A stretch of DNA of 12,589 nt. Source: JBGTLA01 sp041744375 (lineage in GTDB: Bacteria; Actinomycetota; Acidimicrobiia; Spongiisociales; ZC4RG35). Numbering within the stretch: position 1 is the first letter of the stretch; every line of letters starts with the position of its first letter. Location of the stretch: assembly GCA_041744375.1 (NCBI GenBank), contig JBGTLA010000025.1, positions 1-12,589 of the forward strand, given 5' to 3'. The notes under the pieces are model-generated. The model was not told the DNA's origin and did no database searches. It worked only from the letters and a program-made list of their open reading frames with translations. Below are positions 1 through 5,053 of this stretch, in pieces. Made by a program: the position numbers and the translations under genes.

Positions 1-16
1 ATGGGAGGGGAAACAA

Positions 17-63
17 CGCGAAACGTTGGGAGGCGAAAACCCAGTCAGGACAGGCGTTTCGCG
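17..63. repeat. Perfect 9-bp inverted repeat upstream of first att copy
   Basis: CGCGAAACG at 17-25 is exactly complementary to CGTTTCGCG at 55-63, with a 29-nt spacer. The right arm ends 34 bp before the tRNA-derived repeat at 98. It could be an arm-type recombinase site at the end of an element lying to the left, or a transcription terminator. The sequence alone does not decide. The rest of 1-97 shows no gene. Confidence 0.4.
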
Positions 64-97
64 TATTTCCCCAGGTCAGGGCGTCCCCCACAATCGG

Positions 98-143
98 GCT
101 CATAACCCGAAGGTCGCGGGTTCAAATCCCGCCCCCGCTACCA
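98..143 (+). repeat. att-like direct repeat, copy 1: 3' half of initiator tRNA(Met)
   Basis: These 46 bases are identical to 10510-10555. They contain a CAT anticodon in the loop CTCATAA (99-105), the anticodon stem 3' strand CCCGA, a T arm GCGGG-TTCAAAT-CCCGC, the acceptor 3' strand CCCCGCT, discriminator A and an encoded CCA. Here the anticodon stem is complete (TCGGG at 94-98 pairs with CCCGA), showing the three G-C pairs typical of initiator tRNA. No D arm or acceptor 5' strand (xGCGGGG) lies in 1-93, so this is not a functional tRNA. Site-specific integrases commonly use tRNA 3' ends, and this copy is read as an att site left by integration. Confidence 0.8.
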
Positions 144-147
144 CCAG

Positions 148-172
148 AAAACCCAGGCACCGCCTGGGTTTT
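148..172 (+). terminator. Hairpin terminator after att copy 1
   Basis: AAAACCCAGGC (148-158) pairs perfectly with GCCTGGGTTTT (162-172) around a 3-nt loop, giving an 11-bp stem that ends in a T run. It starts 5 nt after the tRNA CCA, where a tRNA terminator is expected. Confidence 0.75.
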
Positions 173-238
173 CGTAGGTTGGGGTGGCCTCGGAGGCAAG
201 CCGCTCGTCGGGTAGGAGGATGGACTGGTGCCGTCGGG

Positions 239-253
239 GTGCCCGGAGAATCC
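239..253. repeat. Target-site duplication, left copy (IS481-like)
   Basis: GTGCCCGGAGAATCC is identical to 1965-1979. The copies lie exactly outside the TGT and ACA ends of the insertion sequence. The bases beyond each copy differ, so the match is exactly 15 bp. IS481-family elements make duplications of variable length, up to about 15 bp by my recollection of the family description. Confidence 0.88.
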
Positions 254-348
254 TGTGCGGCTTCGGTTCATGATGGACACTGTGCCTCCGGTTGCTGGGT
301 GACATTCTGTGGACGCGGCTTCGGTTCCTGGGCGACAGTGGCTCCGGT
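254..348 (+). repeat. IS left end: terminal inverted repeat plus tandem subterminal copy
   Basis: GCGGCTTCGGTTC occurs at 257-269 and again at 315-327, 58 bp apart. Each copy is followed about 7 bp later by a GACA-TG-CTCCGGT block (276-292 and 334-348). The left end thus holds two iterons of the terminal repeat, probably transposase-binding sites. The right end likewise has two CGGTACCNG-like copies. Confidence 0.7.
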
Positions 349-437
349 AGGTGCCTGACACTGGTTGATTGCTCGGTTTCTGGTTCCACCTCTTCTTTGA
401 TGGCGTGGTTCACGCCGTTTCGAGGAAGGGTCTGATC

Positions 438-1901
438 GTGTTGGTGGAGCTGGGTGTTGTGGAGCAGCGGTATCAGGCGGTGTTGGAGGTCCTCCAGGGG
501 GCCACGGTGACGGACGTGGCGCGTCGTTATGGGGTGGCCCGTCAGACGGTGCATGGATGGCTGCGCCGCTACGCCGATCAGGGTTTGGCTGGTCTGGTGG
601 ATCGGAGCTCGAAGCCAGAGTCATGTCCGCATCAGACCCCTGTGGAGATCGAGGCTCGGATCGTGGAGATGCGGCGGGCTCATCCGGGGTTGGGGTCCGA
701 GGACCATCGTCTATCACCTTGGCCGGGAGGGCGTCGAGCCTGTTCCTTCTGGTTCGGCGGTGTATCGGGCTCTTCTGCGTCACCGGTTGATCGATCCCAG
801 CAGAGGAGGAGGCGACGGTCGGATTACAAGCGGTGGGGGCGGGCCCGGGCCGATGGAGTGTGGGAGATGGACGTCATGGGCGGGGTGTTTCTGGTTGATG
901 GCGCGGAGTTGAAGGTGGTGACGGGGTTGGATGACCATTCGAGGTTCTGCGTGTCGGCCAGAGTCGTCAGGAGGGCGACGGCCCGGCCGGTGTGTGAGGC
1001 GCTGGCCGAGGCGATGCGTGCCCATGGGGTTCCGGATCAGATCCTGACCGACAACGGGAAGGTGTTCACCGGCCGATTCGGACCGGGGAACGGTGAGGTC
1101 CTGTTCGATCGGATCTGCCGGGAGAACGGCATCAGGCATCTGCTGACTGCCCCCCGGTCGCCGACCACGACGGGGAAGGTGGAACGGTTCCACAAGACCA
1201 TCAAGAAGGACTTCCTGGCCGGCAAGACCTTTGAGAGCATCGAGGAGGCGCAGGACGCGATCGACGGCTGGGTGGTCGAATACAACACCGAGCGGCCTCA
1301 CCAGGGGATAGGCGGTGTGCCACCGATCCGACGCTTCGAGCTGGCTGTGGCCGAGTCTTTCGAGGTGGTCATCGGTGAGGACGAACGCGATGAGTCGACG
1401 GTGGTCGAGGTCAGGGAACGTCGGGTGACCCGCCGGGTGGGCAAGGGTGGTCGGATCAGCCTCGCCACCTTCGGCTATCACGTCGGCCGTTGGCTGGCTG
1501 GCGAGACCGTCGACGTGGTCGTCACTCCTGATGGACTGGTCGAGATCTCACATCGGGGAGTGCTCGTCGCCACCCACGCCGTCCGTCACCCTCCCGAAGC
1601 GGAACCCGAGGCGTGGCGACGTCAGCCTCGAGCCCGACCAGTGAAGCCACCGACAGTCGGTCATCCGGTGATACGCAAAGTGGACTCGTCAGGGAACATC
1701 AGCTTCGCTGCGGCCACCTATCGAGTGGGTAACCCCTACCGCCGGCAGCAGGTCGAAGTCCGAGTCGTCGGCGACACCGTCGAGATCTCACAGAACAGCA
1801 AACTCATCCGCGTCCACGCGGCGAAACACGATCCGATCAAAGCCCACGGGGCTTTCGCCAATCCCGGCGGGAAACCAGACCGAATCAACGCCGCGTCCTA
1901 A
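438..1901 (+). CDS. IS481-family DDE transposase with internal frame-shifted block
   Basis: Transposase catalysing cut and strand transfer of this IS. The start is set at GTG 438, preceded by GAGGAAGG (422-429); it gives a 487-aa protein beginning MLVELGVVEQRY. A TTG at 369 would add 23 unlikely residues. Domains: N-terminal helix-turn-helix at about 23-43 (ARRYGVARQTVHGWLRR), then a DDE core with D145 (WEMDVMGG), D205 (LTDNGKVF) and E249 (TGKVERFHKT). Two related beta-rich C-terminal units follow, at about 334-381 and 411-461, each containing YxVG...VEIS. Residues about 85-120 read as nonsense. Frame +1 across this stretch encodes the family-like WGPRTIVYHLGREGVEP...SAVYRALLRHRLIDPS. An extra G in the run 686-689 and a missing base near 799-811 therefore flank an out-of-frame block. 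The catalytic core stays in frame; activity is uncertain. Confidence 0.9.
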   Translation: MLVELGVVEQRYQAVLEVLQGATVTDVARRYGVARQTVHGWLRRYADQGLAGLVDRSSKPESCPHQTPVEIEARIVEMRRAHPGLGSEDHRLSPWPGGRRACSFWFGGVSGSSASPVDRSQQRRRRRSDYKRWGRARADGVWEMDVMGGVFLVDGAELKVVTGLDDHSRFCVSARVVRRATARPVCEALAEAMRAHGVPDQILTDNGKVFTGRFGPGNGEVLFDRICRENGIRHLLTAPRSPTTTGKVERFHKTIKKDFLAGKTFESIEEAQDAIDGWVVEYNTERPHQGIGGVPPIRRFELAVAESFEVVIGEDERDESTVVEVRERRVTRRVGKGGRISLATFGYHVGRWLAGETVDVVVTPDGLVEISHRGVLVATHAVRHPPEAEPEAWRRQPRARPVKPPTVGHPVIRKVDSSGNISFAAATYRVGNPYRRQQVEVRVVGDTVEISQNSKLIRVHAAKHDPIKAHGAFANPGGKPDRINAAS

Positions 1902-1926
1902 CCCGCGGGGAAGTGTCGTGCAGGTA

Positions 1927-1964
1927 CCGGAGCCAGACTGTCACGCGGGTACCGGAACTTGACA
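1927..1964 (-). repeat. IS right terminal inverted repeat
   Basis: In reverse complement it starts TGTCAAGTTCCGGTACC and ends CTCCGG, matching the left end at 24 of 38 positions. A second CGGTACCNG-like copy lies just inside, at 1920-1930. Confidence 0.8.
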
Positions 1965-1979
1965 GTGCCCGGAGAATCC
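1965..1979. repeat. Target-site duplication, right copy
   Basis: Perfect 15-bp copy of 239-253 directly after the ACA end of the IS. Joining 238 to 1965 reconstructs the uninterrupted pre-insertion site. Confidence 0.88.
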
Positions 1980-2293
1980 CTTGTAGTTATTGGCCTTTCC
2001 GAGGTCTGGCACAGACTGACGATCAGGTGTGAGTAGTCGGCGGTTGGGCACCCGGCTTGGTCAGCGGACATTTTCAACGGTCGATACCTCGATGGCGTCG
2101 GGTAGGACTCCATGCCTGGGTCTGCCGGAGGGTTGTCGAGCATTTTCCGCCCCAGCTTGGGTGCCGCCGCTTTCGGAGGCCAGGTTGAGACGATGGGCGG
2201 CGCGGCGCCAATACCAGCCGCGAGGCCTCGTCTGCTCGGATAGGTTCTGAGGGTGGGCGAAGGGATCGACCAGGGACTCCCGGACGAGTGCGA
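1980..2293. other. Stretch without a convincing gene
   Basis: Open frames exist on both strands, but none has a plausible start with a ribosome site, a recognisable family motif, or an end that fits its neighbours. Across the reconstructed pre-IS site no frame gave a recognisable protein either. It may be the 3' intergenic remains of an older gene. Confidence 0.5.
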
Positions 2294-2325
2294 CCGGCGA
2301 AGGGCGTTTGAGCGCCCCTCGCCGG
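2294..2325 (-). terminator. Hairpin after the lipoprotein gene
   Basis: CCGGCGAAGGGCG (2294-2306) and CGCCCCTCGCCGG (2313-2325) form a 13-bp stem with one A-C mismatch and a 6-nt loop. It lies 6 bp beyond the stop codon of the leftward lipoprotein gene. There is no T run, which is common for GC-rich actinobacterial terminators. Confidence 0.65.
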
Positions 2326-2331
2326 CGGCGG

Positions 2332-3501
2332 TCAACGGTTCGTCTCGTACCAGGCGGCCCAGGCGTCGAGGTTGCCCAGGATGAGGTTGGCGCACTCGGG
2401 GGTGCGTGACGTTGCACAGCTGGCGTCTGCATACTCGTCCCGCTGTTCACCCCCTTCGGCGAACTGCTGGAAGCTCTGGCGGAGCTCGGTCTCCTCCGGG
2501 TAATCGCCCTCATACCACGGATCGAAGTCAGGGGGGATGCCCACCAATCCGGCGGACCAGACATCGAACGATCGAGCCGTCACCGAGGGTGGCTTGGCCA
2601 CCGCGCTGTTCATGGCGTTCGAGTAGTGCACCTCGCATGAGAGGGATTTGTGGTCGCCTCCAGCGGATGTGGTCTCACAGTTCTCTACGGAGATCTGTGC
2701 TCTCAGGATCGACTCGTATTCCATCGTCTCGGCTGGGAGGGACGAAGTCGAACACAACCCATCCGTTCCGAAGTCGGTGCCGGCGAGGAACAGGGCTACC
2801 TGACAGTCCCCCCCGTACCAGGACTCCAATGCCAGCGTCACCTGGTCGACCGGCTCGACCTCCCGGCGCCATTCCACCCAGCCGTCGAGGTTCTCCAACT
2901 CGATGGTGGCACACGACTCCGGGAATGGGCCGAAGACGCAGTCCTCAAAACCCTCGAGCCGCCCTTCGCTGGCGAGGAAGGACCCCATCCCGATCAGCAT
3001 CCCCGTGTGCTCGGTGAAGCCGAACTGCGTGACCACCCCGTCTTCGACAACGACCGGCCACGTGTCATGGCCGCCGCCCTCGCCGATCGCATCCGTCATG
3101 GAGTTCTGGTACGGCGTGAGGCAAGTGAATCTCCCGGCCGAGCTGCTCGTACAACTCAGTCTCAATCGCCCCCCGATGGCTGCCTGATAGGCCGATTCGG
3201 CGCGTATCTGGTCGTCGGTGCGATCTGCGAGTTCGAACAGCTCGGCGGCCCGTTCCGCGTCCCCGGAGTAGAACGCAGCCACGGCGGCTTCGATCACCTC
3301 GAGATCGGCTAGGGTCTTCGGATCCGCAGGCAGGGTCGTCGAGGTCTCGACATTTGGAGGCATGGTTGTCTGGGTTGGCTCAGGTACTCCACTTTCGGAT
3401 GTGCAGGCTGCAGCGAGGAGGGCGACGAGTGCCGCTACCGCCCATCCGGCCACCCTCGGCCGCGGCAGGGCCTGGCTGCTTGTTTCATCGGGCTTGGTCA
3501 T
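2332..3501 (-). CDS. Lipoprotein with two tandem Cys-paired repeats
   Basis: Function unknown; probably membrane-anchored outside the cell. Start ATG at 3501 is preceded by GAAGGAG with a 4-nt gap and gives 389 aa; an upstream in-frame start has no such site. The N-terminus is KPDET..., a hydrophobic stretch (AGWAVAALVALLAAAC) and a lipobox-like AAAC at about residue 33, then a Ser/Thr/Pro-rich linker. The mature part is a tandem duplication: AFYSGDAERAAELF...SCTSSSAGRFTC...NSMTDA...ESCATIELENLDGWVEW aligns with SWYGGDCQVALFL...NCETTSAGGDHKSLSC...NAMNSA...ECANLILGNLDAWAAW. Each repeat keeps two cysteine pairs, suggesting disulfides. The repeat may adopt an NTF2/SnoaL-like fold, but that is a guess. 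It is the last gene of a leftward cluster with the propeller and rhodanese genes, separated from the propeller gene by a strong hairpin, so it may also have its own promoter. Confidence 0.85.
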   Translation of the reverse strand: MTKPDETSSQALPRPRVAGWAVAALVALLAAACTSESGVPEPTQTTMPPNVETSTTLPADPKTLADLEVIEAAVAAFYSGDAERAAELFELADRTDDQIRAESAYQAAIGGRLRLSCTSSSAGRFTCLTPYQNSMTDAIGEGGGHDTWPVVVEDGVVTQFGFTEHTGMLIGMGSFLASEGRLEGFEDCVFGPFPESCATIELENLDGWVEWRREVEPVDQVTLALESWYGGDCQVALFLAGTDFGTDGLCSTSSLPAETMEYESILRAQISVENCETTSAGGDHKSLSCEVHYSNAMNSAVAKPPSVTARSFDVWSAGLVGIPPDFDPWYEGDYPEETELRQSFQQFAEGGEQRDEYADASCATSRTPECANLILGNLDAWAAWYETNR

Positions 3502-3527
3502 GTTGCTCCTTCTCGGCCTTTGCCTGC

Positions 3528-3556
3528 GAGGGAGGGGCCGTACTGGCCCCTCCCTC
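3528..3556 (-). terminator. Perfect 12-bp hairpin between propeller and lipoprotein genes
   Basis: GAGGGAGGGGCC (3528-3539) and GGCCCCTCCCTC (3545-3556) pair perfectly around a 5-nt loop. It lies 21 bp past the propeller stop and 26 bp before the lipoprotein start. It could terminate the upstream transcript fully, or partly so that lipoprotein output is lower, or act as an mRNA-stabilising processing hairpin. Confidence 0.75.
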
Positions 3557-3577
3557 ATTGTTGACCTCTTGTCGAGC

Positions 3578-4510
3578 TCAGCGTGTGGTCACGTAGATGT
3601 CGGACTGGCCCCCGACACGGGTCGATCCGAAGTAGAGGGTGGTCCCGTCCCACGACAGCGAAGGTCTGGTCTCACCGGCCGAGCTGTTCACGTTCGGGCC
3701 GAGATTCTGAGGTGTTCCCCACCCTCCGGTGACCGACGTCCTGGCTGCCGAGTAGATGTCGGCTCCCCCTACGCCGCCGCTGCGGTCGCTCCAGAACAAC
3801 AGCTCCTGGCCGTCACGTCGCACGTTGGGTTGGCCTTCGTTGGCCGGGGTGTTGATACCCGATAGGGCGATGCCCGCCACGTAGATCCCACCCTTCATCG
3901 GTGATGCGTAGAGGTCGTGATCCCCCGGGGCGTCGCTGCCGTTTGCGGGTCGGGCACTCGAGTAGAAGAGCATCCGGCCTTCCGCCGGCATCTCGGCGGG
4001 GAACGGGCTGTGCTCGTCCCAGCCGCTGTTCACCTCGCATCCGAGATGGGTGACCGCGCTCGCCCGCAGATCGGAGCCGAGTTTGGCGGTGTAGAGGTCG
4101 GCGTTCGCTGTCGCCCCGCAGAACCCGGGCCTGTTGCTGGCGAAGAAGAACGTCTTCCCGTCCCGTGAGATCGTCGGGCAGAAGTCGTTGTGCTCGGTGT
4201 TGATCGGGGGACCGACGTTCACCGGCTCGCTCCAGGGCTCGTTCACACTGGCTCTGGTCGACACATAGATGTCGAGGAGTCCCTCGCCGCCCGGTCGGTT
4301 GGAGGCGATGAAGAACACCTTTCCGTCGGGTGACACAAACGGGCACCCATCCAGGCTGGCGGTGTTGAAGTTTTCATGAGCCCCGGCACCGAAGCTCTCG
4401 ATGTCCTCGGCCTCGCTCCAGTCTTCGAAGTTGCCGAACGCGACCGCGGCCATTGCTCCGGAAAGCATCGTCACCACCAGCGCGACGACGATGGTCAAAC
4501 TGCGTCTCAA
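3578..4510 (-). CDS. Secreted PD40/TolB-type beta-propeller protein
   Basis: Probably an exported binding or scaffold protein; no enzyme motif is visible. It is 310 aa and starts at TTG (4510), chosen because a perfect GAGGAGGT lies 5 nt upstream and the reading begins with a signal peptide: MRRS, then hydrophobic TIVVALVVTMLSGAMAAVAFG. The rest holds repeated PD40 blades: SPDGKVFFIASNRPGG...DIYVST, SRDGKTFFFASNRPG...DLYTAKL, EGRMLFYSSARP...DLYAS, RRDGQELLFWSDRSGG...DIYSAAR, SWDGTTLYFGSTRVGG...DIYVTT. This is about five visible blades, enough for a five- or six-bladed propeller. Four cysteines occur in the propeller. The gene follows the rhodanese by 24 bp and is probably co-transcribed with it. 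The family is known from TolB and many secreted proteins; the ligand here is unknown. Confidence 0.87.
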   Translation of the reverse strand: MRRSLTIVVALVVTMLSGAMAAVAFGNFEDWSEAEDIESFGAGAHENFNTASLDGCPFVSPDGKVFFIASNRPGGEGLLDIYVSTRASVNEPWSEPVNVGPPINTEHNDFCPTISRDGKTFFFASNRPGFCGATANADLYTAKLGSDLRASAVTHLGCEVNSGWDEHSPFPAEMPAEGRMLFYSSARPANGSDAPGDHDLYASPMKGGIYVAGIALSGINTPANEGQPNVRRDGQELLFWSDRSGGVGGADIYSAARTSVTGGWGTPQNLGPNVNSSAGETRPSLSWDGTTLYFGSTRVGGQSDIYVTTR

Positions 4511-4534
4511 CGTGTACCTCCTCTGGCGGAGTGC

Positions 4535-4951
4535 TCAAGGCGTCTCCACCGGTAGTCCTGCCTTCTTCCATGCCTCGATCCCACCGTCGAGCACGCGGAC
4601 GTCCCGATAGCCCATCGACCGCAATGTGGCGGCGGCCATGGCGGAGCGTTCGCCGGTCGAGCAGTAGAGGATCAGGCGGCGCTCGGGGTCGAACTCGATG
4701 CGATGGCGTCGATCATCGGGGTCCGCCCAGAACTCGAGCATTCCCCTCGGAGCCCACACCGAGTCCCGGATCCAACCCGCCACATGGAGCTCGTCCTCCT
4801 CACGCAAGTCGACGACAAGCGTCCGCCCGATCAGCTCTTCGCTCACCTCCAGGGGAGTCAGGCTCACCAGGCGTCGAAGGGCGTCCGCCACCAGGTCGGC
4901 AGCGGTTCGTTTGAGGCGTCCTTGTTCAGACGACATGCCGCCAAAGTGCAT
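4535..4951 (-). CDS. Single-domain rhodanese-like sulfurtransferase
   Basis: Predicted cytoplasmic sulfurtransferase that carries a persulfide on its active-site cysteine. 138 aa, about the size of one rhodanese domain. Visible motifs: VVDLREEDE at the first strand, HVAGWIRDSVWAPRGMLEFW, the catalytic loop C97-STGER-S (C-x4-R, the six-residue loop of sulfur-handling rhodaneses), and the C-terminal VLDGGIEAWKKAGLPV. The start could also be the ATG at 4936; neither has a strong ribosome site. It is the first gene of the leftward cluster and diverges from the 1721-aa regulator gene across about 100 bp, so the two promoters overlap. Its link to the exported neighbours is not obvious; redox or sulfur stress signalling is one possibility. 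Confidence 0.9.
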   Translation of the reverse strand: MHFGGMSSEQGRLKRTAADLVADALRRLVSLTPLEVSEELIGRTLVVDLREEDELHVAGWIRDSVWAPRGMLEFWADPDDRRHRIEFDPERRLILYCSTGERSAMAAATLRSMGYRDVRVLDGGIEAWKKAGLPVETP

Positions 4952-4978
4952 GACGGCTCTGGTGCATTGCTGGTGGGT

Positions 4979-5023
4979 CGCTGGGAGGTTTCCCAGTCAC
5001 TTCCCAGCGGCAAGTGAGAGAAT
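4979..5023 (+). promoter_or_regulatory. Candidate operator: TCCCAG repeats in divergent promoter
   Basis: TCCCAG occurs at 4991-4996 and 5002-5007, exactly 11 bp apart. An inverted copy CTGGGA is at 4981-4986, giving the perfect palindrome CTGGGA-GGTT-TCCCAG. The outer arms CGCTGGGA (4979-4986) and TCCCAGCG (5002-5009) are also perfect inverted repeats. A weak -10-like GAGAAT (5018-5023) follows about 9 bp after the last repeat. SARP/BTAD-type winged-helix regulators are known to bind direct repeats with 11-bp period set just upstream of the -10. The divergent gene encodes such a domain, so autoregulation is plausible (inference). Confidence 0.5.
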
Positions 5024-5053
5024 TGTCGCCCCAACAACGCAGCGGCGAGGAGG

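Larger units (their letters stand above)
254..1964 (+). mobile_element. Complete IS481-like insertion sequence, 1711 bp
   Basis: The ends are TGT...ACA and the element is flanked by a perfect 15-bp direct repeat. The 38-bp terminal inverted repeats (254-291, and 1927-1964 in reverse complement) agree at 24 of 38 positions, sharing TGT, CGGT, GACA and CTCCGG blocks. It carries one transposase gene. It is longer than typical IS481 members, largely because the transposase has two C-terminal beta-rich units. The identical target duplication suggests recent insertion. It sits inside the tRNA-flanked element and so arrived after it or with it. Confidence 0.88.

Noticed and set aside
60..143. Complete tRNA(Met) gene
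   Set aside because: Only the anticodon arm, T arm and acceptor 3' strand are present; no D arm or acceptor 5' strand matching CCCCGCT occurs upstream. The same holds for 10502-10555.
26..358. Protein-coding frame over the tRNA remnant (and its twin at 10468-10686)
   Set aside because: The shared residues HNPKVAGSNPAPAT are simply the translated tRNA 3' end; there is no ribosome site or family match.
780..1481. Long reverse frame inside the transposase gene
   Set aside because: It is the antisense shadow of the DDE core, which has clear motifs on the + strand.
1898..2395. Reverse-strand gene interrupted by the IS
   Set aside because: Joining the flanks across the target duplication gave no recognisable protein and no good start; the frame also runs into the lipoprotein gene.
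4952..5053. Riboswitch in the divergent region
   Set aside because: The space is too short for a known riboswitch fold and no conserved aptamer core was recognised; the repeats fit a protein operator better.
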